From: Bufo bufo
Lineage: Eukaryota > Chordata > Amphibia > Anura > Bufonidae
Length of the DNA: 64,000 nt
Assembly: GCF_905171765.1 (NCBI RefSeq)
Contig: NC_053397.1
Coordinates: 114,407,295-114,471,294 of the forward strand
Direction: 5' to 3'
In this document: positions 11,342 to 21,948 of the stretch, one piece after another
Numbering within the stretch: position 1 is the first letter of the stretch
Layout: every line of letters starts with the position of its first letter
Notes under the pieces: generated by a model
Told to the model about the DNA's origin: nothing
Seen by the model: the letters and a program-made list of their open reading frames with translations, nothing else
The model's database searches: none
Made by a program: the position numbers and the translations under genes

Positions 11342-11965
11342 AGATATCCCACAAAATGAAAATAAATTAAATTATTAAAGTTAAGCAAAAAGCATAGATG
11401 TGGTAGGCAATAACAAGTGCTCGGTGGCACTAAATCAGGTGCTTGGCGGCACCAAATCAAATCAGAAACCATATGTCCTACCACAATCCAGGGGGTTCCA
11501 GTGCACATCCATGAATCCCGGAGGGAAAGCAAAAGACATCGATCCCTGGGCTAGATAATGATGTAGTATTGAAGGACAGGGTGGGCAAAGAACTGTCCCT
11601 GATATTGCCCTACAGGGGGGTGTTATTCTAACCCTGATAGCCTAACCACAGACCACCTGCCCTGATAAGAGAGACCCCGTCTGGAACCTTACCCTATATA
11701 AAAATGGCCCTAGTAAGCCCCTAGGCCCCTGACTTCCAGGTGATCACTATATAGATAGGCTGGGCTCCAGTAGTTTGCTGGCGGAGCTTCTCTAGAATAT
11801 ATTTATTAGTTTGTCATATATAACTTATACCAGCTGTACATATATAATTATATACAGGGGATATCCAGGTTATACGAGCACGGTCCATTAAAGATTTATA
11901 ACTTATACATCTACTTGTAAATAGTGATATGGACCATGCTGGTATTACCTGGGTATCTCTTGTAT
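11342..11965. other. Unassigned non-coding sequence inside hAT-C
   Basis: No gene or known element end was recognised. A segment around acttatacatctacttgt (about 11891) recurs at about 12591 (acttatacatcttcttg...atagtgatatgg), on the other side of the solo LTR, so the LTR interrupted a region with a direct repeat of about 40 bp. Confidence 0.4.
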
Positions 11966-11969
11966 ATAA

Positions 11970-12563
11970 TGTGAGACAGTGACAGGTCTCACGCAGATTG
12001 GAGGCAAGGAAGGGGTGGATAGTGCGGTCCACACCCCTGTTCCACCACAGGTGAGACAAGCTGGATGTAATCAGCCTGGCATAAGGCACCTCCCAGGGTG
12101 TCAGAAGGGGGAAGTGTGTTACCTGTAGACAGAGGCCTGGAGGCTCTGTCTGTGTGGTCTCAGCTGGGCAAGGCTGAGGGACCACAAGGCTGGGCGATAG
12201 CCGGGAGTTGGGGGACGCAGCAACGCCTGGGAGGGTCGCAGGGCCATAGTCAGGCAGACTACTGAGCCCCAATCCCCCACAAGAAATACTGAACTGGAGA
12301 CAGTGGGCGTACTGTGCTCGGTACAGCCAGGAGGCTGCGGGACATTGGCTGACAAAGCCGCATGAGTTCACAGGGTGTGAACTGGGACCTAGGTGAGTCA
12401 GGAAACTTTATGTTTAGTTAGAGCCTGGACGGGCGAGTGTTTATTATTTTGTCATTTTATTGTTGCTGGTGTTGAACAATAAATGCACTGTTTGGACCTG
12501 AAACCTGGTGTCCTAAAGGCGTATCTGTGAGAATGACCCCCGGTGAAGAGCTAACCCCCCACA
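11970..12563 (+). mobile_element. Solo LTR with 4-bp TSD ataa
   Basis: A 594-bp block begins TGTGAGAC and ends CCCCACA, with ataa directly before (11966-11969) and after (12564-12567). An aataaa polyadenylation signal at about 12477 lies in the right third, where the R/U5 boundary of an LTR in plus orientation would fall. There is no internal coding region, so this is the product of LTR-LTR recombination. The 4-bp duplication fits an endogenous retrovirus better than a gypsy element, but the family is not identified. Confidence 0.75.
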
Positions 12564-12567
12564 ATAA

Positions 12568-12908
12568 TTATATATCTACAGCTGATATAAGTTATACATC
12601 TTCTTGTATATAGTGATATGGAGGTGCTTCAGCAGCTACAACTACGCCCTCGGACCTGGCGCAAGCAGGGAGCAGGCTGAAGAGACTGTTACAGTGTCAA
12701 TCCATGTGGACGGTGTCGTGCATTATTGTTTAGTATAACATTTTGCACTTTTTTTCCCCTCAAGTTTTTTTTGCACTATTCATCAACTACTGATTTTGTG
12801 TGTGTTGAGTAACTAATATAAAGTAAGAGTTTGAAACTGTGTCTTCCATTCTTTAAAGTAAAGTTCTTTGATTATTCTTAGTTCTGACCCAATTGGATTG
12901 GATAATTG
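12568..12908. other. Unassigned AT-rich sequence inside hAT-C
   Basis: It has a tatatctacagctgatataag segment and T-rich runs, with no coding potential and no recognised element. Confidence 0.4.
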
Positions 12909-12916
12909 TCTACTGT

Positions 12917-13053
12917 AGTGTTTCCCTACCAGAATGCCTCCAGCTGTTGCAAAACTACATCTCCCAGCATACCCTGACAGCCAAACGCTGTCTGGGCATG
13001 CTGAGAGTTGTAGTTTTGCAACAGCTGGAGGCATCCTGGTTAGGAAAAGCTGG
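12917..13053. mobile_element. Small hAT MITE with 8-bp TSD tctactgt
   Basis: A 137-bp near-palindrome has arms gcctccagctgttgcaaaac and its complement around a centre of tgacagcc. It is flanked by tctactgt at 12909-12916 and 13054-13061. This text (ccagctgttgcaaaactac, cccagcat) is a widespread vertebrate hAT-type MITE. Confidence 0.85.
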
Positions 13054-13250
13054 TCTACTGTGATAATATAAACAATGGGTTCTACAAAAGAGCTATGGTG
13101 GGGCAAAGTTCATATTCGTGTTTACACACGTGTTTTAAAATAAACGCTTTCCCCTTTTATAAATAAGTAAATAATGACGCTATGGTGTGGGGCTTGTATG
13201 CAACTTTTTCCACGGCTGGTTTTTATCCCCAGTCTGGCCCTGCCTTCCAG

Positions 13251-13331
13251 TGCACGAGATACTGAAGAGATCCACGAAGAATACGGGAGTTCACTATCCT
13301 GGCAATCTGAAACTCAAGATTACCATTCACC
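13251..13331 (-). pseudogene. Old gypsy pol fragment, chromodomain first half
   Basis: On the minus strand it reads a chromodomain start (GSLQYLVHW preceded by the equivalent of NLEFQVSRIV). It aligns with about 49728-49790 of the intact gypsy. hAT-C separates it from the second half of the domain, and hAT-D separates it from the preceding residues. Confidence 0.8.
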
Positions 13332-14321
13332 CAGGGCCGGCGCCACCAGTAAGGCGAACTAGGCAGTCGCCTAGGGCGCCACTTAGCAGGGGGCGCCCGC
13401 CGCGGTTTAAAAAAAAAAAAAAAAAGTTGGTTATAACTAACATAACAGTGGCGGCCGGCGGCGCCCCTCATGCTGCGCCGCCAGAGCGGCTGAGCGCTCT
13501 AAAGAATCCCGGCGGGCCGCGGCGGCAGGCGGCACATGTCAGACAGGCAGCGCACACAGACACAGGCAGCAGGCTGCGCACTGCGCAGCACTAAGCTGAG
13601 CCGGCGCCTGCTGACTCCTGACTGTGACTGAGCGCTGCTGCCTCAGTAAAGCCGTGGGGGTGGGGGCGGGGTCTGACGTCCTGACTCTGAGTGACTATTC
13701 TAACTGCTGCTAGCTTATGCTGGCTTATTACCTGGCTTCAGGCTGCAGTGCAGAGGGTGGAGCGGAGGCGGAGCTCTGCTGACTTTGGAGCTAATGAGGG
13801 GTGGAGCGAAGGAGGAAGAAGAGAAGGCGGCAAGGCCGCACACTGAGCAGCCCAGCAGCCAGCCACAGCCACAGTGGCCCACCACCAGCAATTTGCCTCC
13901 CCCGACCCCCAGTGCGGCAGTGCAGTAGTGCAGTGCCTGTGCCTTCTCCTTCTGGGACAGAACTAGAAGTGGGCACCTAGCCTCCTACCTGCCTGGATTG
14001 GAGTGCAGCCTGCAGGTGCAGCTGCTTTCTTCTTCCCCAGGACCCCAGCCAGGGCGACATTCCTGAATGGTGTACGTACCGTGTTTGTCTCCAGTCCCCA
14101 GAGCCCGACCAAGAGCCAGACTGCAGCCAGAGACCAGCTCATCTTATTGTCCTGGACTGGTAAGTAGTCAGTAGACAATGCAATATGTTTATTATTTACT
14201 GTATTTTTTGCCTTATAAGACACACTTTTCCCCCCAAAAGTGGGGGGGAAATGGCCGTGCGTCTTATAAAGCGGATTGGGGATACTTCGCTGGCCGCTAT
14301 GCTGCACAGCGCGGCCAGCGA

Positions 14322-14825
14322 AGTATCAGTGTGGAGGGAGGAGGCGGGGAAACTCATGGCGGGGCCCGGTGCAGTGACTCTACTCTAATACACCAGGCCC
14401 CGCAGCTGTTAAGTACATTCAATCCGAATGGGTCCGCAATTACTGTACTGCACTTACTGTACTAGTACCTTATGTATAGCATTAAGATGGTGCAGACCAG
14501 CAGCTCCCTCGGTCATTCGCCACCTGCCGCAGCTCCCTCCTCATGTGCCGCCTGCCCGTCTGCCTGTTCATTCATAAAGTGAGATAAGCAGGCAGGCGGC
14601 GCATGAGGAGGGAGCTGCGGCAGGCGGCGCATGACCGAGGGAGCTGCCAGTCTGCGCCATATTAATGCTATACATAAGGTACTACAGTAAGTACAGTACA
14701 GTAATTGTGGACCCATTCGGATTGAATGGACTTAACAGCTGCGGCGGGGCCCAGTGTATTAGAGTAGAATCACTGCACCGGGCCCCACCATGAGTGTCTC
14801 CGCCTCCTCCCTCCACACTGATGCA
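14322..14825. repeat. Long palindrome inside hAT-D
   Basis: Two arms of about 230 bp are mirror copies around a centre near 14570. Examples are gtgtggagggaggaggcgg at the left and ccgcctcctccctccacac at the right, and accttatgtatagcatta against taatgctatacataaggt. The arms differ at scattered positions, so the palindrome is not brand new. Confidence 0.85.
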
Positions 14826-14877
14826 TCGATGGGGGATCTGTAGATGACACTTATGGGGGTCTGTGGATGACATAAGT

Positions 14878-15112
14878 GTCATCCACAGATCCCCCCCATA
14901 ACAGTGCGTCATCCACAGATCCCCCCCATAACAGTGCGTCATCCACAGATCCCCCCCATAACAGTGCGTCATCCACAGATCCCCCCATAACAGTGCGTCA
15001 TCCACAGATCCCCCCCATAACAGTGCGTCATCCACAGATCCCCCCCATAACAGTGCGTCATCCACAGATCCTCCCCATAACAGTGCGTCATCCACAGATC
15101 CTCCCCATAACC
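14878..15112 (+). repeat. 30-bp minisatellite in hAT-D, about 8 units
   Basis: The unit gtcatccacagatccccccc(ataacagtgc) repeats with a period of 30 (one unit of 29). Units begin at about 14878, 14908, 14938, 14968, 14997, 15027, 15057 and 15087. An inverted half-unit (ggggatctgtagatgac) occurs at 14831-14870. Confidence 0.92.
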
Positions 15113-15168
15113 ATAATTTTTATCTTGCCTAGGGCGGCAAAAATCCTTGCACCGGCCCTGCATTCACC

Positions 15169-15291
15169 ATGACAGGAGGGGGTGGCAGGGAGGACGGTTC
15201 AGCAGGTTCGACACATCTTTTCAGCAATGACTTGTGAAACACATTATGAATTTTCAAAGCCTGCGGAAGTTCAAGACGAAAAGCAACCGGA
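15169..15291 (-). pseudogene. Old gypsy pol fragment between integrase and chromodomain
   Basis: The minus-strand text (complement of cacattatgaattttcaaa and ttcaagacgaaaagcaacc) aligns with about 49590-49730 of the intact gypsy. It ends at the TTAA (15292-15295) used by the piggyBac-like element; the same TTAA is present at 19937, where the alignment resumes. Confidence 0.8.
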
Positions 15292-15295
15292 TTAA

Positions 15296-15620
15296 CCTCC
15301 TCAGGACCGCCGTACGCAGGATTGCGTCTTTGCGGCGGTCCTGTTGTTCTGGGTGGACGCGCCGGTGCGTCCTCTCGCGAGACGCGAGATTTCCTGTGAA
15401 CGCGCGCACACAGGCGCGCGCGTTCACAGGATCGGAAGGTAAGCGAGTGGATCTCCAGCCTGCCAGCGGCGATCGTTCGCTGGCAGGCTGGAGATGTGAT
15501 TTTTTTAACCCCTAACAGGTATATTAGACGCTGTTTTGATAACAGCGTCTAATATACCTGCTACCTGGTCCTCTGGTGGTCCCCTTTTGTTTGGATCGAC
15601 CACCAGAGGACACAGGCAGC
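15296..15620. repeat. String of five hairpins at the left end of PB-1
   Basis: Successive perfect or near-perfect inverted repeats are aggaccgcc/ggcggtcct, tgaacgcgcgc/gcgcgcgttca, ctccagcctgccagcg/cgctggcaggctggag, caggtatattagacgctgtt/aacagcgtctaatatacctg and gtcctctggtggtc/gaccaccagaggac. Each is separate and has its own loop. Confidence 0.88.
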
Positions 15621-15710
15621 TCAGTAATATGTTGCACCAAGCACCACTACACTACACCCCCCCCCCCCCCGTCACTTATTAACCCCTTATTAGCCCTTGA
15701 TCACCCCTGA

Positions 15711-16690
15711 TCACCCCATATAGACTCCCTGATCACCCCCCTGTCATTGATTACCCCCCTGTCATTGATCACCCCCCTGTAAAGCTCCATTCAGATGTCC
15801 GCATGATTTTTACGGATCCACTGATAGACTGATCGGATCCGTAAAAATCATACGGACGTCTGAATGCAGCCTTACAGGGGAGTGATCAATGACTGTGGTG
15901 ATCACCCCATATAGACTCCCTGATCACCCCCCTGTCATTAATTACCCCTCTGTCATTGATCACCCCCCTGTAAAGCTCCATTCAGATGTCCGCATGATTT
16001 TTACGGATCCACTGATAGACTGATCGGATCCGTAAAAATCATACGGACGTCTGAATGGAGCCTTACAGGGGAGTGATCAATGACTGTGGTGATCACCCCA
16101 TATAGACTCCCTGATCACCCCCCTGTCATTGATTACCCCCCTGTCATTGATCACCCCCCTGTAAAGCTCCATTCAGATGTCCGCATGATTTTTACGGATC
16201 CACTGATAAACTGATAGGATCCGTAAAAATCATACGGACGTCTGAATGCAGCCTTACAGGGGCGTGATCAATGACGGAGGTGATCACCCCATATAGACTC
16301 CCTGATCACCCCCCTGTCATTGATTACCCCTCTGTCATTGATCACCCCCCTGTAAAGCTCCATTCAGATGTCCGCATGATTTTTACGGATCCACTGATAG
16401 ACTGATCGGATCCGTAAAAATCATACGGACGTCTGAATGCAGCCTTACAGGGGAGTGATCAATGACGGAGGTGATCACCCCATATAGACTCCCTGATCAC
16501 CCCCCTGTCATTGATTACCCCTCTGTCATTGATCACCCCCCTGTAAAGCTCCATTCAGATGTCCGCATGATTTTTACGGATCCACTGATAGACTGATCGG
16601 ATCCGTAAAAATCATACGGACGTCTGAATGCAGCCTTACAGGGGAGTGATCAATGACTGTGGTGATCACCCCCCTGTCATTGATCCCCCC
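15711..16690. repeat. 191-bp tandem repeat, five units, each with a hairpin
   Basis: The marker tagactccct falls at 15721, 15912, 16103, 16294 and 16485, an exact 191-bp step. Each unit holds a hairpin of about 80 bp with arms near 33 bp (cattcagatgtccgc...tttttacggatcc and its complement) and a loop of about 15 bases. The outer part of each unit is gtgatcacccc- and tgtcattgat-rich. The units look like a MITE that was amplified in tandem. Confidence 0.93.
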
Positions 16691-16699
16691 CCCCCCCCT

Positions 16700-19400
16700 G
16701 TAAGGCTGCATTCAGTCTTTTTTTTGGCCCAAGTTAGCGGAATTTTTTTTTTTTTCTTACAAAGTCACATATTCCACTAACTTGTGACAAAAAATAAAAT
16801 CTCACATGAACTCACCATACCCCTCACGGAATCCAAATGCGTAAAATTTTTTAGACATTTATATTCCAGACTTCTTCTCACGCTTTAGGGCCCCTAGAAT
16901 GCCAGGGCAGTATAAATACCCCATATGTGACCCCATTTCGGAAAGAAGACACCCCCAGGTATTCCGTGAGGGGCATATTGAGTCCATGAAAGATTGAAAT
17001 TTTTGTCCCAAGTTAGCGGAACGGGAGACTTTGTGAGAAAAAAATAAAAAATATCAATTTCCGCTAACTTGTGCCAAAAAAAAAAAATTTATATGAACTC
17101 GCCATGCCCCTCATTGAATACCTTGGGGTGTCTTCTTTCCAAAATGGGGTCACATGTGGGGTATTTATACTGCCCTGGCATTCTAGGGGCCCCAAAGCGT
17201 GAGAAGAAGTCTGGTATCCAAATGTCTAAAAATGCCCTCCTAAAAGGAATTTGGGCCCCTTTGCGCATCTAGGCTGCAAAAAAGTGTCACATCTGGTATC
17301 GCCGTACTCAGGAGAAGTTGGGCAATGTGTTTTGGGGTGTCATTTTACATATACCCATGCTGGGTGAGATAAATATCTTGGTCAAATGCCAACTTTGTAT
17401 AAAAAAATGGAAAAAGTTGTCTTTTGCCAAGATATTTCTCTCACCCAGCATGGGTATATGTAAAAAGACACCCCAAAACACATTCCCCAACGTCTCCTGA
17501 ATACGGCGATACCAGATGTGTGACACTTTTTTGCAGCCTAGGTGGGCAAAGGGGCCCACATTCCAAAGAGCACCTTTCGGATTTCACTGGTCATTTACCT
17601 ACTTACCACACATTAGGGCCCCTGGAAAATGCCAGGGCAGTATAACTACCCCACAAGTGACCCCATTTTGGAAAGAAGACACCCCAAGGTATTCCGTGAG
17701 GGGCATGGCGAGTTCCTAGAATTTTTTATTTTTTGTCACAAGTTAGTGGAAAATGATGATTTTTTTTTTTTTTTTTCATACAAAGTCTCATATTCCACTA
17801 ACTTGTGACAAAAAATAAAAACTTCCATGAACTCACTATGCCCATCAGCGAATACCTTGGGGTCTCTTCTTTCCAAAATGGGGTCACTTGTGGGGTAGTT
17901 ATACTGCCCTGGCATTCTAGGGGCCCAAATGTGTGGTAAGGAGTTTGAAATCAAATTCTGTAAAAAATGACGAGTGAAATCCGAAAGGTGCTCTTTGGAA
18001 TATGGGCTCCTTTGCCCACCTAGGCTGCAAAAAAGTGTCACACATCTGGTATCTCCGTACTCAGGAGAAGGTGGGGAATGTGTTTTGGGGTGTCATTTTA
18101 CATATACCCATGCTGGGTGAGAGAAATATCTTGGCAAAAGACAACTTTTCCCATTTTTTTATACAAAGTTGGCATTTGACCAAGATATTTATCTCACCCA
18201 GCATGGGTATATGTAAAAAGACACCCCAAAACACATTCCCCAACTTCTACTGAATACGGAGATACCAGATGTGTGACACTTTTTTGCAGCCTAGGTGGGC
18301 AAAGGGGCCCACATTCCAAAGAGCACCTTTCGGATTTCACTCGTCATTTTTTACAGAATTTGATTTCAAACTCCTTACCACACATTTGGGCCCCTAGAAT
18401 GCCAGGGCAGTATAACTACCCCACAAGTGACCCCATTTTGGAAAGAAGAGACCCCAAGGTATTCGCTGATGGGCATAGTGAGTTCATGGAAGTTTTTATT
18501 TTTTGTCATAAGTTAGTGGAATATGAGACTTTGTATGAAAAAAAAAAAAAATAAATAAATCAGCATTTTCCACTAACTTGCGACAAAAAAATAAAAAATT
18601 CTAGGAACTCGCCATGCCCCTCACGGAATACCTTGGGGTGTCTTCTTTCCAAAATGGGGTCACTTGTGGGGTAGTTATACTGCCCTGGCATTCTAGGGGC
18701 CCAAATGTGTGGTAAGGAGTTTGAAATCAAATTCTGTAAAAAATGACCTGTGAAATCCGAAAGGTGCTGTTTGGAATATGGGCCCCTTTGCCCACCTAGG
18801 CTGCAAAAAAGTGTCACACATCTGGTATCTCTGTATTCAGGAGAAGTTGAGGATTGTGTTTTGGGGTGTCTTTTTACATATACCCATGCTGGGTGAGATA
18901 AATATCTTGGTCAAATGCCAACTTTGTATAAAAAAATGGGAAAAGTTGTATTTTGCCAAGATATTTCTCTCACCCAGCATGGGTATATGTAAAATGACAC
19001 CCCAAAACACATTCCCCACCTTCTCCTGAGTACAGAGATACCAGATGTGTGACACTTTTTTGCAGCCTAGGTGGGCAAAGGGGCCCATATTCCAAAGAGC
19101 ACCTTTCGGATTTCACAGGTCATTTTTTACAGAATTTGATTTCAAACTCCTTACCACACATTTGGGCCCCTAGAATGCCAGGGCAGTATAACTACCCCAC
19201 AAGTGACCCCATTTTGGAAAGAAGAGACCCCAAGGTATTTCGTGATGGGCATAGTGAGTTCATGGAAGTTTTTATTTTTTGTCACAAGTTAGTGGAATAT
19301 GAGACTTTGTAAGAAAAAAAAAAAAGAAAAGAAAAAAATCATCATTTTCCGCTAACTTGTGACAAAAAATAAAAAGTTCTATGAACTCACTATGCCCATC
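16700..19400. repeat. Array of alternating inverted units of about 388 bp
   Basis: Symmetry centres fall near 17400, 17770, 18158, 18545, 18935 and 19322, with earlier ones near 16755 and 17045. Centres alternate between an agttagtgga / tccactaact type and a gctgggtgagataaatat / atttatctcacccagc type. Between centres the text (gggcagtataactacccc, gcagcctaggtgggcaaagg) runs alternately forward and reverse. Open frames here, in both strands, are by-products of the repeat. Confidence 0.9.
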
Positions 19401-19940
19401 AGCGAATACCTTAGGGTGTGTACTTTCCGAAATGGGGTCATTTGTGGGGTGTTTGTACTGTCTGGCCATTGTAGAACCTCAGGAAACATGACAGGTGCTC
19501 AGAAAGTCAGAGCTGCTTCAAAAAGCGGAAATTCACATTTTTGTACCATAGTTTGTAAACGCTATAACTTTTACCCAAACCATTTTTTTTTTTACCCAAA
19601 CATTTTTTTTTTATCAAAGACATGTAGAACAATAAATTTAGAGCAAAATTTATATATGGATGTCGTTTTTTTTGCAAAATTTTACAACTGAAAGTGAAAA
19701 ATGTCATTTTTTTGCAAAAAAATCGTTAAATTTCGATTAATAACAAAAAAAGTAAAAATGTCAGCAGCAATGAAATACCACCAAATGAAAGCTCTATTAG
19801 TGAGAAGAAAAGGAGGTAAAATTCATTTGGGTGGTAAGTTGCATGACCGAGCAATAAACGGTGAAAGTAGTGTAGGTCAGAAGTGTAAAAAGTGGCCTGG
19901 TCTTTCAGGGTGTTTAAGCACTGGGGGCTGAGGTGGTTAA

Positions 19941-20417
19941 TAATGGCAGAGATCTTGTATGGCCCAATAAACCTTGGCCCCAACTTAAGAGGGTACCTTC
20001 AACTTTATGTTTCTTGTGGACAGCCACACAAAATCACCCACTCTCAGGTCCAGACCACTCATACGTCTCTTGTCAGCCATACGTTTATACATTTTTTGTA
20101 AGTTGTTTTGAATCTTCCGCCAAATAGATGACAATGAAGAGGAGAATCTTTCCTCTTCAGGTATACCAGAAGTCTCAGTACCAGAAAATGTGCCAAACTG
20201 CAGATGGAACCCATATGCACCAAAAAACTGAGACTTATCAGTGAACTCCTGTCTACTGTTATTTATGGCAAACTCGGCCAACGACAAAAATGAAGACCAC
20301 TCTTCCTGATTCTCAGAGACAAAACATCTCAAATAAGGCTCCAGATTCTGGTTAGTGCGCTCATTCTGTCCGTTCGACTGAGGATGAAAGGCCGAAGAGA
20401 AGGAAAATTGGACCCAC
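19941..20417 (-). pseudogene. Old gypsy pol fragment: integrase C-terminal part
   Basis: On the minus strand it encodes SSAFHPQSNGQNER (with the catalytic Glu of the integrase DDE triad), FGAYGFHLQFG and VGDFVWLSTRNIKLKVPS, matching residues about 805-945 of the intact pol. Reading upstream it stops at the solo LTR inserted at 20418. Further left it meets PB-1 at TTAA. Confidence 0.85.
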
Positions 20418-20942
20418 ATGTCACGGATGGTGTTGCAGGAAACAATAAGTAACAAATAAAGATCCGACTGACTTGATACCAAACTAAGGAACAAAAGGGT
20501 GAGCCCTATTAAATCCCTAGAGCTCTCCCTCACTGCTAAGCCCTTGCAAAGATCTCAATGATAGAAAGTTGCATGTCCACGTACCTTAGACTGAATGACA
20601 CCTGCAAACTCTATAATAGTGAGGGGACACGACCACCGGCTCCTTGCACTTAATACGGAGGGAGTCAGGGTTACCTAGAATCAAGCCAACAGGAAAACAC
20701 TAATACAGAAATAGACTTATCTTGAGGAACCAGCAGTAGCAACTTCAAACAGTGAGCACAATCCAGGAAGTAGTATAAACCGCAAAGTGAAGCAGTATGG
20801 GAGGAGATATATAGGAAAGCAATCACTGCTAATAGATGACAGCTGGGAGAGGGAGAAGAGATGTCAAAGCAAAACAAAAGAACATCATGCAGGAGGTACT
20901 GAAGAACGTCTTTCAGAACTTCTCAGAGATCTGGCGGTGACA
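20418..20942 (-). mobile_element. Solo gypsy LTR with 5-bp TSD ccaca
   Basis: A 525-bp block in minus orientation begins TGTCACCGCCAG and ends CCGTGACA. It is flanked by ccaca (20413-20417 and 20943-20947). Several stretches (tgtcacggatggtgt, aaggaacaaaaggg) match the complement of the young gypsy LTR at 45173-45700, so it is a divergent member of that family. It splits the integrase core between the second Asp and the Glu. Confidence 0.9.
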
Positions 20943-20947
20943 CCACA

Positions 20948-21945
20948 GGCGAGTACAGAACGCCTTCCAGAATCTGGAAACAAATTGAGTCCCTCTATCA
21001 GACACCACATCAGAGGGAATGCCGTGTAGTGTAACAATGATATTGATAAACACTTGAGCGACAGTTTTGGCATTAGGCAAACCTGATAATGCTATAAAGT
21101 GCGCCATCTTGCTGAAGCGGTCAACAACCACCAGAATCACAGTTTTCCCTGAGGAATTAAGCAAATCTGTGATAAAGTCCATTGACGAATGAGTCCAGGG
21201 TCGGGATGGGATAGACAAGGGAAGTAGAATCCTGAAGGCCGAGTATGAGTCACCTTGGCACGTGCACAAGTCTCACAAGCTGCCACATAGCCCTCAACAC
21301 ATTTACATAACCCTGACCACCAGAATCTCTGGGAAATTAAATCCTCAGTTGATCTGCTCCCAGGGTGTTCCGTAAGAACAGTACCGTGATGTTCTTTAAA
21401 CACCTTGTGCCATAGTTCCAAAGGGACAAACATCTTCCCTGGAGGACAGGAATCAGGTGCCTCTCCCTGGGCCTCCAACACCTCTGCCTCATGTTCTAGA
21501 TTAAGGGCGGATACAACCACTTCATCGGCCAATATTGGACCAGGATCCTCCGAATCACCTCCCCCAGGGAAGCTACGTGATAAAGCATCCGCTTTGACGT
21601 TTTTAATCCCCGGGCGATAAGTGACAATGAAATTAAAAAACAATAACCATCTGGCCTGCCTTGGGTTCAGACGTTTAGGCATGTAATGCTTCTTCAGACC
21701 AGACTAAGAAGTCCGCGCCTTTCTTAGTCATATCGGTTAAGGGTTTAACAACAGTTAAGTAATTCAAGATACATTAACGGTAGTAGTTGGTGAACCCCAA
21801 AAATCACGAGTGCCTTCAGATCTTTGGGTCGATCCCAGTCCAACACAGCACAGACTTTTTTTCTGGTTCCATACGAAAACCCGAAGATGAGAATAGGTAC
21901 TCCAGGAATTGCACTTCCGGGACCGCAAACACACACTTCTCCATC
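20948..21945 (-). pseudogene. Old gypsy pol fragment: RNase H remnant, integrase zinc domain and core
   Basis: The minus-strand order is: an RT/RNase H junction (TNYYR, TVVKPLTDMTKKGADF), then KRLNPRQARW, ADALSRSFPGGG, an integrase HHCC zinc domain (FWWSGL, CETCARAK), SSMDFITDL with the first Asp, VVVDRFSKMAHF, and VSDRGTQFVSRFW with the second Asp. About 110 residues of RNase H present in the intact copy are missing near 21690. A frameshift lies near 21220. Its left neighbour is the solo LTR and its right neighbour is the MITE at 21949. Confidence 0.85.
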
Positions 21946-21948
21946 ATA

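Larger units (their letters stand above)
8073..13242. mobile_element. hAT-C, decayed or non-autonomous hAT element with 8-bp TSD ccttccag
   Basis: The ends caaggccagactgg and ccagtctggccctg form a short terminal inverted repeat. Both are flanked by a perfect 8-bp duplication ccttccag (8065-8072 and 13243-13250), the hAT signature. The insertion lies within the chromodomain codons of the old gypsy. No hAT transposase is recognisable inside. The interior holds a foldback structure, a Tc1-like element, two small MITEs and a solo LTR. The left part (8073-8317) and the right part (13062-13242) are unassigned sequence. Confidence 0.8.
13332..15160. mobile_element. hAT-D, non-autonomous hAT element with 8-bp TSD cattcacc
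   Basis: The ends cagggccggcgcc and ttgcaccggccctg, with a longer subterminal match (gtcgcctagggcgcc / ttgcctagggcggc), are flanked by a perfect cattcacc duplication (13324-13331 and 15161-15168). The 1,829-bp interior has no transposase. It is GC-rich at 13402-14170, then holds a long palindrome and a 30-bp minisatellite. It sits in old gypsy pol codons. Confidence 0.85.
15296..19936. mobile_element. PB-1, large non-autonomous piggyBac-like element (TTAA target)
   Basis: It is flanked by TTAA at 15292-15295 and 19937-19940. Its ends cctcctcag and ctgaggtgg are inverted, consistent with piggyBac-type CC...GG ends. Excising the element with one TTAA restores the collinear match of the old gypsy to the intact copy. 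No transposase is encoded in 4.6 kb. The inside is almost entirely repeats: a string of hairpins, a 191-bp tandem array, a field of alternating inverted units, and an AT-rich tail (19400-19936) with no gene. Confidence 0.85.

Noticed and set aside
11970..12563. A complete endogenous retrovirus
   Set aside because: Only one LTR is present; no gag, pol or env sequence flanks it.
13187..13594. 135-codon frame on the plus strand
   Set aside because: It crosses three element boundaries (hAT-C end, gypsy fragment, hAT-D start), so it cannot be one gene.
15711..16690. Regularly spaced repeats that could suggest a CRISPR array
   Set aside because: The whole 191-bp unit is repeated without unique spacers, the setting is a vertebrate genome, and no cas-like gene exists.
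16700..19400. Many similar open frames of 60-100 codons on both strands
   Set aside because: They are copies of one frame produced by the alternating inverted repeat, with no start context or domain.
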